Below are positions 10,320 to 21,330 of a stretch of DNA of 64,000 nucleotides, in pieces. The position numbers were made by a program, and so were the translations under genes. Source of the DNA: Meghimatium bilineatum. Taxonomy: Eukaryota; Mollusca; Gastropoda; Stylommatophora; Philomycidae. The notes beneath the pieces were generated by a model. It did no database searches. It saw only the letters and a program-made list of their open reading frames with translations, and was not told the origin of the DNA. The stretch lies in the NCBI GenBank assembly GCA_034231615.1, contig CM067317.1, positions 49,744,282-49,808,281 on the forward strand, given 5' to 3'. The stretch's first letter is position 1, and the number at the start of each line of letters is the position of its first letter.

Positions 10320-11290
10320 AATCATGGCTCTCCACAGCTCTTTATTTCCAGTATTATGTATCAAGATCGTTGTTGTTTCCCTGCCATTCCAGGTTGTTAA
10401 ACTGTCTAATATTTTCTCACATTGTCACCCTCAGTCTCTGTTGCCTTCAATCTTGCCTGTTGTGACTATGTTTTCCAAACCTCCTTGTCTCATAACATGG
10501 CCAAAAATGAAAATGATCTTTTTCTTATATTATTGATTAAGCTTCATCTCACATTTGACTCTTTCAATACCTCCACATTAGTTTTTCTGGCAGTCCATGG
10601 TATTCTCAACATTCTTCTGTAGAACAACTTCTCTAATGCCTCTAATTTTCCACTTTCATGTTTGTTTATTGCACAAGACTCGCATCCATATGATAGTATA
10701 TGAGTTATATAGCCCTGCAGATATCCTTTCTTCAAATCTAATGACAAGGTCATATTACACAATATATTTCATTTTTCTGAATGTTGTTTTTTCCTTCCCT
10801 ATTCTGCTTCTGGATAACTACAATATTTTAGCCATATCAAACAGGATGTTGCCAGAGTGACATACCAAGAAGATGGACGCAAGATATCAAAGACCACCCT
10901 GAACATGACAGTAACAGAAGCATGAATACTGGCTTAAGATCGACAGGTGTTACAAAAGGCTGTGATGACTGCTACATTCTGTTCAGGATATGCTATCTGA
11001 TGATGATGATTCTGTTTCTTATTTCTGTTGAACTTCTTCCATCTGCTGTAATAGTTGCACCTAAAATTGTGGACTTGTTTTAATACTATATCATTCACTT
11101 TGATCTTGCAAGCTGTGGTATTTTGTTTCTTTGATATAACCATTACTTCTATTTTCTTGATATTTAGGAAGAAGCCTTTCTCTTTACTTTCTGTCATTAC
11201 TACATTCATTAATTTTTGAAGGTCTTCCTCACTTTTAGCAATCAGAACAGTGTTTTCCATGTATCTTAAATTCTTTGGATACATCATAAT
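10320..11290 (-). mobile_element. Decayed LINE, RT palm to C-terminus
   Basis: The minus strand from 11287 reads RYMENTVLIAKSEEDLQKLM (motif C, normally YADDT, here MENT) and NIKKIEVMVISKK. From 10762 it reads ILSYGCESCAINKHE and KLFYRRMLRIPWTARKTN; near 10500 it reads GHVMRQGGLENIVTTGKIEG. The order is correct for one element. It is interrupted at about 10858-11010 by a plus-strand fragment of another LINE. Confidence 0.8.
10858..11010 (+). mobile_element. LINE 3' end fragment (TQDIKDHLNMTVTEA type)
   Basis: The plus frame reads WTQDIKD..LNMTVTEA, then AVMTATF, SGYAI and a GATGATGATG tail. The same 3' end is seen on the minus strand at 37115 and 55265. It sits inside the minus-strand LINE of 10320-11290. 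Confidence 0.65.
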
Positions 11291-11649
11291 AAGTGGAATT
11301 AGGAGTAGGAAAATACCATGGGAGAAAACTGCTTAGGTTGGCATTTTGTCACAGAGAAACATTCTATCAGATGTGATTGGCAATACACAAGAAAGAATTG
11401 TATGGACAGATTAACATTATCTGGTTGGTTTATAAAAAGAATAGTTATGCTGTTTGATATCACATAGTCCAACTTACTGGCTCCCAAGTAGTCTCCTGCG
11501 ATTGTGATGTGCCACAGACTGTGTCCTCCAGATTTTAACTACTTGAGGTGGACGGAAAAATGACTGTAGTTGTGATCGCAGAGAGTCTCTGTGAAAATAT
11601 ACTAAATTGCAGGTTGGAATAAAAGATAGCTTACAGTATGGATAAATGT

Positions 11650-11950
11650 TTTCATTAGTGAATGGGTAAATGAAGACATTGATGGATGTTTCATTGGTGT
11701 TGAATGGATGAAATATGTACTTGGATTAGTGAATGGAAGAAAAATGTACTTGGATTAGTGAATGCATGAAAGATGTACTCAGATTAGTGAATGGATGAAA
11801 TATATACTTGGATTAGTGAATGCATGAAAGATGTACCAGTACTTAAATTCGTGAATGGATCAAATTTGTACTCAGATTAGTGAATATGAAAGATGTACTC
11901 TAGTCAATAGTTAAAATATGTACTTGGATTAGTGAATGGATGAAATAGGC
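11650..11950. repeat. Degenerate 27-30-bp tandem repeat
   Basis: About ten imperfect copies of a unit with GATTAGTGAATGGATGAAAT and TGTACTTG. Confidence 0.8.
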
Positions 11951-12354
11951 AGTTTTTTTTTCCCTGCAGATATGCCTATCCCCATATTTTTTTTTCTTTG
12001 GTTATTTTTATGCTAAGTATCAACCTAAAGAAAATTTCCTGTCCATTAAAACAAAAATTCTAACATGAAACACTCGAAAGGTCATCTCATTTATTTTATG
12101 TCAGTTTTTACTAAATTTTCAAGGACATTGGCTCATGGTACAGGTCTACCCTGCTAAAATATTAGGTTCTCGATTAATAGCTGACTTTGCCCACTTTTCC
12201 AAGGTAGTAAAATTGATAACAAAAATAGTTTCCTATTTAGAAATATCTTATTTTAACTTTTTCAAAAAAATTGAAAATTAAACCATGTCTTTCATTATTT
12301 ACATATGGTAGTCCTGCTGGCTAATGCTAATAATTTTATTTTTCTGGTTGCAAC

Positions 12355-12755
12355 ATACGGCTGTGAAACATGGACTCTAAGTAAAACCGCGGCGAAAGAG
12401 ATAATTTCTTTGAGATGAAATGCTACAGAAAGATACTTAGAATATCATGAAAGGAAAAAAAAATACAAATGCAGATATTATAATCACATTGAAGATTCCA
12501 GTGTTGGTTACTAAACACAATAGCAAAAACAAAACTACACCTGTTTGGTCATATAAAGAGACACACCTGTTTAGAAAGACAAATAATGGAGAGAAGAGCA
12601 CCTGGGAGGAGGAGAAAGGGCAGACCATGACGGACTGATGACATTAAAGATAACATGAATACATCATTGGAAAATGCAAGCTGCATTGCCCAAGACAGGG
12701 AAGGGTTCAAGGAGTTCATTGGGAAGACAACGTTCTGGAGAGAATACATCACATG
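12355..12755 (+). mobile_element. LINE C-terminal fragment, frameshifted
   Basis: The plus frames read ATYGCETWTLSKT, RKGRP and NTSLENASCIAQDREGFKEF, the usual end of RTE-like LINE proteins (YGCETWTL; GRPW..D; DR..F). Frameshifts and stops throughout. Confidence 0.7.
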
Positions 12756-12770
12756 ACACATGTAGAATAC

Positions 12771-12936
12771 TTCTTCTTCTTCTTCAGTGTTCATTCTCAA
12801 ACTCCCGCCAGATCTCTCTCTTGTAGCAGGACAATTGTCCTACCAGATTTCCAGCAGGATTTAGTCCAGAGAATTGAAATGCGTTGTGTCGCCGTTTTAT
12901 TTGCGCCAATGGTCCGACACATCCGTCTTCGGCGGA
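12771..12936 (-). mobile_element. SINE-A short form, TSD present
   Basis: A 166-bp insertion flanked by 11-bp ATGTAGAATAC (12760-12770, 12937-12947). It starts with CTT repeats (the GAA tail) and ends CGTCTTCGGCGG. Contains GTGTCGCCGTTTTATTTGCG, also in the copies at 24422 and 55541. It lies between a LINE fragment and the L-H copy. Confidence 0.9.
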
Positions 12937-13139
12937 ATGTAGAATACAAATTGTGTATATTGAGGACTTAGTAGCGATAGTTAGCATGTTCAATGCCACA
13001 GTACATTCCAGAATATTAGACTGATGCAAAACCGGAGAATTCACCACTATATGAATTGTACTATCATAGTGTTTTGTAAACCACTGCGAGGAATAGAGAA
13101 GTCTGACACCCTGATAGGCCTATATATTCTGTTGAAACG

Positions 13140-13772
13140 TTGAGTATATACTATAGTGCTTGGGCCTTTACAGCTCAGTGCGCAGGTAAAACGATCAAGG
13201 AGGAAAGTGGTGCCTTTGCGGTCTCTACGAGTAGTATGACCATGGAGACTATGGCGGTGACCAAGGCATTTGAGTGGCTACGCACACAGAAAGTAACGCA
13301 GGTCTGCATCTTGAGTGACTCTATGAGTATGATTAAGAAGGTACAAGTGGGTCTCGTTCGCGAACAGTGGATTGAGGCCTTGAGAAATGAGAGCTTGAAA
13401 GCGGTTACATTTATTTTCGTGCCGGGACATGTGGGCGTTCGAGGCAATGAAAGAGCGGATCAACTGGCATCGTGTGCGATTGTGGCAAAGGGCGATGGGG
13501 CAATGGATCGCGCTGACGTTTTGAACTCCTTAAGAGATATAACACGCGAGAGTGAGACGAATGTGGATGATGATTCCTTTTCAATGGCTAGGATTAAAGA
13601 TCAGGGATTGAGATGCGGTGTTGCTAGAGATGAACATTTTGGAGGGCGCAGAAGAATGATGGTCAACCAGCATAGGACCGGTACTGTCAGCAGAAGTGTG
13701 ATGGCGGATACACTCAAGGAGAGATCGGAGCAACTATGGATGTGTCCAGTTTGCAGTGATGATGATCCGACG

Positions 13773-13828
<56 letters not shown>
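13140..13828 (+). mobile_element. LINE RNase H C-terminus (family L-H) with (TAAC)n tail
   Basis: The open frame (13140-13781, 213 residues) has most of a LINE RNase H domain: ETMAVTKAFEWL with the catalytic E, ILSDSMSM with the second D, PGHVGVRGNERADQLAS with the last D. The first strand with the YTDGS aspartate is missing at the 5' end. The C-terminal part ends MADTLKERSEQLWMCPVC and DDDPTTN. The 3' tail is a 4-bp microsatellite of TAAC units to 13828. It is the best preserved copy of this family and the source model for the 45-bp array. Confidence 0.88.
13765..13828. repeat. (TAAC)n microsatellite, LINE tail
   Basis: About 15 units of TAAC/ACTA directly after the stop of the L-H LINE; it is the LINE 3' tail. 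Confidence 0.9.
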
Positions 13829-13829
<1 letters not shown>

Positions 13830-14760
13830 CAACTGGTCCTATATAGAATTCGACATGCTGAACTGGATTGTTTTGAAAAGCAAAGTATTATGTTGTCAAC
13901 ATGTTATGTGAAGAGTTTGATGTACTGAACTATAGTGTCTTGAATCTAGAGTATTATGCTTTCCACATGTCCTACACAGAGTTCAACGCACTGAACTACA
14001 TGGTGTTGAAACACAGCGTTTTAACTTGTCAAAATGCAAAATTCGACAGGTTAACTATATTATTATCAGGAGATGCAGAATCTTATAGACTGCTTTGACG
14101 TATGCAGTTCTACACGTTGAATATGTTTGCCTTAAAGATACTGAATATTATATGAATATTATATTTTCCAGCTGACTTAGGCAGAATTCCATATTGAACT
14201 ATATTCACCTAGAACATGCACTGTATTATCTTTTCATTGATGTGTGCAGAGTTCTAGAGTTGAAACCATATTATCTCGAGACACAGTAGTTTATAATTAC
14301 CACTGATGTATGCAGAGTTCTAGAGTTGAAACCATATTATCTCGAGACACAGTAGTTTATAATCACCACTGATGTATGCAGAGTTCTAGAGTTGAAACCA
14401 TATTATCTCGAGACACAGTAGTTTATAATCACCACTGATGTATGCAGAGTTCTAGAGTTGAAACCATATTATCTCGAGACACAGTAGTTTATAATCACCA
14501 CTGATGTATGCAGAGTTCTAGAGTTGAAACCATATTATCTCGAGACACAGTAGTTTATAATTACCACTGATGTATGCAGAGTTCTAGAGTTGAAACCATA
14601 TTATCTCGAGACACAGTAGTTTATAATCACCACTGATGTATGCAGAGTTCTACAACTGATCCTTATTATTATTTGGAGAGATAGACAAGTATTTCTGATT
14701 TCTTTCCTGTGCAGTTTTCTAGCAACTGAATTGTATTTTCCTGGAGATCATACACTACGA
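13829..14760. repeat. 66-bp satellite with uniform core and diverged edges
   Basis: Bases 14238-14655 hold about six nearly identical 66-bp units (TGATGTATGCAGAGTTCTAG, AGTTGAAACCATATTATCTC, GAGACACAGTAGTTTATAAT). On both sides, units keep CAGAGTTC..A..TGAA..ATATTAT landmarks at similar spacing but are strongly diverged. Confidence 0.85.
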
Positions 14761-15780
14761 CTTAGGTGACTACGGCAAGTTGGGAGATGGATTAACAGCC
14801 AGTCCCCTGTGAAAAAGTTATTGTCAATGCTGGTCTTGCTTCAATTTCTTACTTTTGTCTTCTGTCAAATGGTCCTTGTGGATGACGGAGAGATACAGCC
14901 TAGTGAATATTGCATATTTGTCCTTATGTGACAGATTCCTAGGTGACGAGGAATGATAGGTGTGCCATTACTACAGGTGGGTCAACAGATCTGATGGAAG
15001 AATGATGAACTAGTTGGTCAAGAAGTATATATTGTACTGCTGGCAGGACACTGGAATACTGCAACACTGGAAAGCTTCCCTTCAGGGACTAAGCGTGCAT
15101 CTATAAACTCTCTTAACACAACTATACCTTCGAGAAACTTTAGGCATATGCGTTTGAGTGTCATCTCAGTTATTCAATCAAGGAATTATGCTTTTTTCAG
15201 TTTGGCTATGGGCTTTTCAGACTTATATGCTTACAGCTAAAGGGGTTACTTTATTATCATATTCATCATAAAGTTCAGAAGTGTTCCAAGGTGATCTCCA
15301 TACAAAATATACCGGTAGGTTGAATGATCACACACATTAACATATATCAGCACTGTGGACAGTTACATTCCTTCACAGAATGAAAACATCTTTCAATGAA
15401 TTTAGTACTGGTATCCTTACTCAACCCTAACTCAGATTCACAGAATCTCATACGCGTCCGACCATCAATATATGAATACAGTGGTATACAATGGAACTCA
15501 ATGATTCATTTCAAGCCATGTATCAGCATGAAGTGAAACAGTTTTTTTTTACACTGATAGCAGCTCTTTTTCTCATTTATCTGTAAGATTTAGTTTTATT
15601 ACATGCTCATTTGAAGAGAAAATATATAATAACATGTTCCTAAAGAAATTGAATACATGAATTTTTCGACTGAATAAGCAAATGTAATTTATTTATTTAC
15701 TATTGTAAATTTGGATCTAGATATCAGTAAGAGCCATGGTGCATACAATAATTTAATTTACAAAATGGCATTCTTCTTTC
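14761..15780. other. Intron sequence, nothing recognised
   Basis: Unique-looking AT-rich sequence in intron 13. Confidence 0.5.
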
Positions 15781-15819
15781 TGTGTTCATTCTCAAACTTC
15801 TGCAGCGTTTGTATATTGC

Positions 15820-16045
15820 CGGGGCTTGACAGGGGAGTAAGAATTGCAACACTATTTACCTTCTATGCATGTCATATGAGGCGACTAAGGAGGTTTAGGG
15901 ATGAAGTTGGCTGTCTCATCCTATTTAGGGTCAAAGTGACACAGAAGCCATGCTGAAGCTGGATGTGTCATTTCGAAAGACACAGAAATTGGAGCTAAGC
16001 TTTAAACCATGACACAATATATTCCGCTCTCTCGACAACATTCTA
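15820..16045 (+). mobile_element. SINE-A, diverged copy
   Basis: Contains GCCGGGGCTTGACAGGGGAG, GCATGTCATATGAGGCGACT, AGGAGGTTTAGGGATG, CCATGCTGAAGC and AAACCATGACACAA in the SINE-A order. A reversed SINE-A tail piece (TGTTCATTCTCAAACTTCTG) precedes it at 15783-15805. Confidence 0.75.
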
Positions 16046-16189
16046 CTCTGGATACTATAGCTTAAACTAGAGAGAATAGGGTCGCCAACGGAAATATCCT
16101 TAAGTATGATGCGTTTCTAGTCCTTGAATCTAGATATCTGTGCCCCACATCACTACAAAATGTAAAAACCCTCATGCAAGAAACAAAAC

Positions 16190-16530
16190 AAGATTATGTA
16201 TCCACCTATATTAGAAGACGTCGCTGGAATTATATCGGACACACGCTGCGATTGGAGACCGAAAGACTCCACTGTCAAGCTTTGTTGTGATCCCCAAGGG
16301 GTAGGAGAAAACGAGGAAGACCAAGAGAAACTATGTAGAACTATTAGAAGAGAGCACTTCACCATCAGTATCAGAAACAATAAAGACCTAAAACAAACTG
16401 CAATGGAATGCGAGACATGGAAATCTATGACATTCACCCTATGTGCTGTCTTTGGCCCTAGAGGAATAACTTACTAATCTCACTACAAGGAGCTGGCCTT
16501 GCTGTGCAAGAAAAACACCATTCTCAAACT
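16190..16530 (+). mobile_element. LINE C-terminal fragment, frameshifted
   Basis: The reading RRRWNYIGHTLRLETERL is followed by GRRKRGRPRET; these match the RRW.FIGHVLR and KRGRPKTTW blocks of LINE C-termini. A 94-codon open frame here is in a shifted frame and is not a gene. Confidence 0.65.
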
Positions 16531-16604
16531 TAAACTAAAACTCTACTATCTAGCATACTTGTTGTACTTTCTTGGGGTATTTTATCATCACTACTATTAC
16601 TTAC

Positions 16605-16805
16605 GATTTTAGTCTCAGATCTTCTAAATCAGCATCCACTATCACAGAGATCAAATGTTGACGTTTCTTAAATGTATCTAGTCGAACCAAAAGTGCTGCA
16701 CGAGAGGTCGTGACACCTGCTGATGTAAGTGTAACAATAACCCACTGAAAGTATCTGGTCAGCTCAAAGATGAAAGATGGTCTGTTGATCTTCAAGATGC
16801 CTGTG
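16605..16805 (-). CDS. Cadherin gene exon 13 (last EC-like repeat)
   Basis: The exon is 201 nt, phase 2 in and phase 2 out (GTAAGT donor). STGILKINRP continues the FHVDE of exon 12, and VIVTLTSAGVTTSRAAL replaces the usual AxDxGxP block, so the repeat is degenerate and ends without DxNDN. The later part (ISVIVDADLEDLRL) could be the start of a membrane-adjacent domain. The acceptor used is the one 5 bp upstream of the most obvious CAG, because only that keeps frame. Confidence 0.82.
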
Positions 16806-17059
16806 CTGTATATGCATAGAATGCAAGAGAATAATATTAAATTAACAATTGTATTTATTTATATATATGTGCTATGTTGCAACTATGTTGGATTTCTTTG
16901 GTGTTTTTACCATTTGATGATATGATGCTTTCAAGATAAGTGAATTCTTTCATTATTGGTCATCAATGAGAATAACAGTGTTTCATTCTGTTTTTGCGAT
17001 TGACATTACCTCTGGTTTTTTTTCAGTGTTTATCTTCATGTTAAAGTCCCTACATATTG

Positions 17060-18050
17060 TGCGATGTCTATTTTTATGTTGTTGTAGTTGTTCTTCTTAT
17101 GTTGATATTATTGTTTGATCATCTGCAAAAATAAGTTCACTCAGGAGGTTGTTTATGTCTTCATTGGTGTTGGAAATTTTACATATACAATTGATATATA
17201 TGATGAATAACAAGAGAGATAGAATACATCCTTGTCGCACACCAGAGTGTATTGGTAATTTGTCTGAAAGTCCTACACTTGTTCTAACTGAAAATTGACT
17301 GCCTGTGTAACTACTCCTGCACAAGTTGATTAGGTGTTATGGAGCCCCATATTGTGATAGTATTTTCCATAGTTGTTGTCTGTTTACTCTGTCAAAAGCT
17401 TTTTCTTGCTCGACAAACGAGATATACAATTCTTGGTTGTTTTCAGTTGTTTTTGCTGCCAGCTGTCTAAGTGTTGCACATCAAAATTTCATCACAGATG
17501 TTATCAGAAAACGCGATTGGTCCTACATCGGGCATGTCTTATGCGCAGACACCAACATAATACACCACCAATCTCTTGAATGGATACATACAGGCAAAAG
17601 AGCAAGAGGTAGACCAAAAGAAACACTCAGAAGAACAATACTTAGAGAAAGTATATAAAACAACCAATATCCATACTATTCAAGAACTGCACAGAATAGC
17701 TTTGAACAGACAGAATTGGAGAGATCTGACCTCTGCCCTATCGCTAACTTCAGCGCAAAAGGAGAATGAATGTCTAAGTGTAAAAATGGCATCTGTACAG
17801 CTCTTGTTCTTTAGGAATCCCATTTGAATGTTGTTAACCTGTGGTTTGATTAATGCTCGTAATCTTCTTTCTAGATTTCTGTTGAAAATTTTTCCAGTGT
17901 AGCTTGAACCTCTGTACTTTGTATAATCTCTTTTGCTGCCTTTTATCTCCCATGTATTATGTATAGGTATTATTACAGTATATTTCTAGTCTTCTGGTGT
18001 TTCTTGTGTATTCCATATTATATTAAACAGGCAATATAACCATTTTATCC
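17060..18050 (-). mobile_element. Decayed LINE RT, interrupted
   Basis: The minus strand has, in order from high to low coordinates, FVEQEKAFDRVNR (motif A, near 17400), then LPIHSGVRQGCILSLLLFII (motif B) and LIFADDQTI (motif C, near 17130). The upstream part to 18050 contains decayed RT fingers. A plus-strand LINE end is inserted at 17475-17770. Confidence 0.82.
17475..17770 (+). mobile_element. 5'-truncated LINE 3' end, nested, TSD present
   Basis: Flanked by 11-bp TGTCTAAGTGT (17464-17474, 17771-17781). Frames read DWSYIGHVLCADTN, GKRARGRPKETLRRTILRES and IALNRQNWRDLTSALSL, the C-terminus of an RT protein, with one frameshift. The orientation is opposite to its host LINE. Confidence 0.86.
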
Positions 18051-19126
18051 CTATGATGGTACAATTGGATGAATTAGTAGTACCTAAAACTCCAACAGTA
18101 GTTCATGCCAAAAATAGTTGTGCTTGACTGGAAGCCGCAAAATAACGCAGCTCAGCTGTGAATCCAGCAGCACAAATACTTCACGCTCCCCGGTGGAAAT
18201 AACACGAACTTTCATGTTAATTATAAAAGAGTGAATGCAGAAGAAGAACAGTAGTTAAATAGCAATATCCTATAGGCTATACATGATATGCTTCAATTAT
18301 TGTTAGTATTCAAGTGTGGTCAGCAAAGTTTTCCTTGAATGCTATAGAGCAATGATTTTTAACTTCAGCAATAAGGCCAACAATAGACCACAGTTTACTG
18401 CTCAGATACCATGAAGAAAGCGTTGGCAAGTGGGAGATCACAGACTAATCTGAGTAGGCAACAGAAAGATACTGCCTGAATTTATTTGGAAAAGTATAAA
18501 TTCAGTATAAAGTATCCATTCAGTATAACTTTTCAGGTGTCATTGAAAAAACCAGTACCATGTAAGCTTTTATGTTTTAGAACACACACAAATAAATTGG
18601 GACAAGGGATAAGTATTGAAGACAGCTGGGACCAGGTTACTGAGAACAATGTAGCAGCTAAAGGGTTAACTAAAGAACTGCACTGCAACTTTCTCCTCAA
18701 ATTGCATGGCTACACATATCTATACAGAGTGCTATTTATGACATTTTTCACTATGAGCACAACATGTATGGCTGTGAACTTAAAACAAGGTTCTCAAGAG
18801 TGATTTGCACATGTAATTTTATAGTTGTCGAAACCACCACCTCATCAGTAGTTCACAAAACAAGGATTATCAGGGTTGTGAGATACAAACACTATCCAGA
18901 ATAGTACTGCTAGAATTGGTGCAGTACTTATAAATAACTATGGACTATCAGATATAAGAAAAGGTTAATCAATGAACACAATTCATACCCTGGGACATAA
19001 TTATTGAGATGAGAATCAAGACACCTGTGGAGCTATCTGAAATGCTGATAATAAGCATCCTCATAACATAGCTTTTTAATTGAATAAAATTGTAAACACA
19101 GTTTCCACACAAGAAATCAGTTGTAC
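18051..19126. other. Intron sequence, nothing secure
   Basis: Intron 12. A 105-codon plus frame at 18486 shows no domain. A GTCGAAACCACCACCTCATC motif at 18828 was examined as a ribozyme core and rejected. Confidence 0.45.
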
Positions 19127-19289
19127 CTTTCATCCACGTGAAAGATGCTATCTGAGCCAACCGTTAGAAATTTGACCACATCACCTGATTCTTGGCTAAG
19201 TCCAGCGTCTTTCGCTGTCAGATGACACACATCACCTTCTGTGGTGTCATCAGGGAACTCAGATGAGAAATAAGAGGCTGACTTCATGT
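19127..19289 (-). CDS. Cadherin gene exon 12 (membrane-proximal EC repeat start)
   Basis: The exon is 163 nt, phase 1 in (TTTACAG acceptor), phase 2 out (GTACAA donor). It encodes EFPDDTTEGDVCHLTAKDAG, which looks like the E...VxxLxAxDxG start of an EC repeat with one cysteine, and ends in DSIFHVDE. The donor is weak (GTACAA). Joining to exon 13 gives FHVDESTGILKI, an ideal FxIDxxTGxIxx cadherin motif, so the junction is secure. Confidence 0.84.
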
Positions 19290-19854
19290 CTGTAAAACGT
19301 CAACAGTGAATCATTACTTTGTATACTCATGAATAAATACATCACACTCTTCTGCAAATAAATCCTACTTATAGAGAAAGGATGATGACAAGTGGGATAG
19401 GAAAAAGCAATATGTTGAAAGAAACACTTACTAGTCTTTTAAAATGTACCATTAACACATTAGCTATTATCTGAACGGATGGTGGTACACTCTGGGTTTC
19501 CCCTAGAAGTCTGTCTCTTTCAGCTTTCAGAAACCCAATTCAGCTGAGGTAGAGTGTAGCAGAGTATAGTATGATGTGTACACTCTAGGTTTCTCCATAA
19601 AAGTTCTGTCTCTTTCAGCAGACGATAAAGTATACTGATAGTACCCATGGTCGTTGACTGTATATTTTCCTAGTCTTGTCCATCAATTTTCCCCCTCTAC
19701 TATCTCCTCGAGCAATTCCAAACTCCCTCAATATCTTAATAACGGTCTCATCCACCATGTTATCCATGTCCCAACAGACATATATACAGAATTTATAATG
19801 TCCCCCCCCCCCCCCCGTCCATTGTTATCTTTCTTGATGTGTTTTTAACAATAG
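19290..19854. other. Intron sequence, nothing recognised
   Basis: Intron 11 upstream of exon 12; contains two diverged copies of an AGTCTGTCTCTTTCAGC word (near 19508 and 19602) and the poly-C tract. Confidence 0.5.
19801..19817. repeat. Poly-C tract
   Basis: A run of C broken by a single G at its end, after GTCC; no other signal. Confidence 0.85.
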
Positions 19855-20160
19855 TCTGTTGATTCTCTCATTATCTTCAACTCCAGCATGACCTGGGCAA
19901 AATATACACAAAATAAAACAATAGTCTTTGGAGGTGTAACACCTTAATATACTACATCCACTTATGATGCAGCCATCCATTCTGAATTTTGCGGATCATT
20001 GATTGAGAGTCCGTTATTGCCTCACTTTCCTTTCTCATACTGAAGATTGTTGTACAATATACTCCACATTTTTCAGTAATGACTACCTCCTAGAAATGCA
20101 TAAAAGCAGCATTCCAATCTTGACCCTAGCCACACAGAACCATCTGTGTACCATCAAAAC
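19855..20160 (-). mobile_element. RNase H LINE fragment (family L-H), decayed
   Basis: Minus-strand translation in shifting frames shows TDGSV near 20140, SMRKESEAITDSQSMIRKIQ in the middle, and PGHAGVEDNER near 19880. These are the three RNase H blocks in correct order. Several frameshifts; no open frame. Confidence 0.7.
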
Positions 20161-20189
20161 AACAGAGAGAAAATGTTAGAAGATATGTT

Positions 20190-20745
20190 CATTATTTTCT
20201 GTACAAGATGTACTCCATCATCATCAAATGCCATCTTCGCAACAAAAGTTGGCTGAAAACAGACCTCCAACATCCCGTCTCTTGTTTTGGTGATGTACTC
20301 TGCTAGACTGTAACCTGTCCATCTTATGATGTTACTCTCCCACTTGTATCTCTGCCTACCTCTTGTTTGCTTCCCTTTGACTTTACCCTCAAGTAAGGTC
20401 TTAAATATAAAAATTGTACTTTGTTTGTTTCGTGATACATGTTTGTTGTCATTTGAGTATTTTCGCCTCTTCTGGTCAATCCATACTACTCATATCAATG
20501 TGACCGTCTGAATGTTATTACTGTTCGCTTTCTGTTATATGTTTTAATTTTGTTTCAATTGTCTGTCTTGATAAAGGCCTTTTGGTCGAAACATCAATTT
20601 GTGTGTGTCATTGTGTGTATTATCTAGTATCAGCAAAACTTTATTACCCTTTTCCTGGATCTAAGGTCTTAAATAAGGCATCATGCCTTTTAATGTGTCC
20701 AAAATATTTTATTTGCCTGAATATTTTATTCAGCTGTAAATGAGT
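20190..20745 (-). mobile_element. LINE C-terminal fragment, interrupted
   Basis: The minus strand joins IKYFGHIKRHDALFKTLLEG (above 20676) to KGKQTRGRQRYKWESNIIRW (below 20394) across an insertion at 20408-20661. Same family as the plus-strand copy at 36140-36640, which also has RYKWESNITRWTGYSL. Confidence 0.78.
20408..20661 (+). mobile_element. 254-bp insertion with 14-bp TSD, Penelope-like 3' end
   Basis: Flanked by TAAGGTCTTAAATA at 20394-20407 and 20662-20675. Contains TTGATAAAGGCCTTTTGGTC then GAAACATC near 20571-20598, which resembles the GGCC-hairpin plus CGAAAC terminus common in Penelope-like elements and degenerate hammerheads. No coding sequence recognised; the class is a guess. 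Confidence 0.5.
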
Positions 20746-20880
20746 AGGGAAGGTAAAAAAAACAGCAAGGAAGGGAGCTGGCCACCCCCACCTAATAGTT
20801 GCTGCGGCTTAGTACATGAAGAGTTATCTTCATCCCTGACGGCAGATGCCATGGGACCTACCTTTACCTTTATGAATACT
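20745..20880 (+). mobile_element. SINE body copy (relative of 58570 SINE)
   Basis: GGAAGGTAAAAAAAACAGCA, GGGAGCTGGCCACC, AGTTGCTGCGGCTTAGTACA, CTTCATCCCTGACGGCAG and CTACCTTTACCTTT match 58690-58860 closely. 5'-truncated. Confidence 0.8.
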
Positions 20881-20989
20881 AAAATAGATTATTGATTAGA
20901 AACCAGCATCGTGGCACACATCATTCCCACAAGTGCTCCGCTCTTCATTCCAACAACCAACCAAGAGTATGCAGACTTAAAGTATGATG

Positions 20990-21330
20990 TTGATTATGTG
21001 ATCTTCATAGCTTTCCAGAGAAGACACACTTTCTCCCCTTACCTCTGATCATCCCATTTCTGTCATTCTTTATATGTGCATCTTATCATTTCCAGCATCA
21101 TCTTCATTCTGTTGTAAATCAATGGCTTTCATTATTAAGTTTACCCTACTTTTTTCAATACTGTGCCATTAACCACAACATTGCCCACTAATGAGTCTGT
21201 TCTTTCATTGTCTCTGACTCCTGCACGACCAAGGCTATCTATGTAATGCTTTGAACAACCAAGTTGTTCAATGATGTGGCCCATTCTTTTCTTAACATGC
21301 ACTTTTCTAACATGCTGTGGGAGTATGAGA
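20990..21330 (-). mobile_element. RNase H LINE fragment (family L-H), decayed
   Basis: Minus-strand reading gives GHIIEQLGC, GRAGVRDNERTDSLVGN and VVNGTVLKK, equal to the GHxGVxGNERADxLA end of the RNase H domain plus following codons. Stops and shifts are present. It may be the same inserted copy as 19855-20160, split by other insertions. Confidence 0.65.

Noticed and set aside
18486-18803. 105-codon frame as a small gene
   Set aside because: No recognised motif and ordinary base composition for the intron; length is within chance.
18825-18860. Hammerhead ribozyme (GTCGAAAC and CTGATGAG words)
   Set aside because: The two core words are on opposite strands here, so no ribozyme fold is possible.
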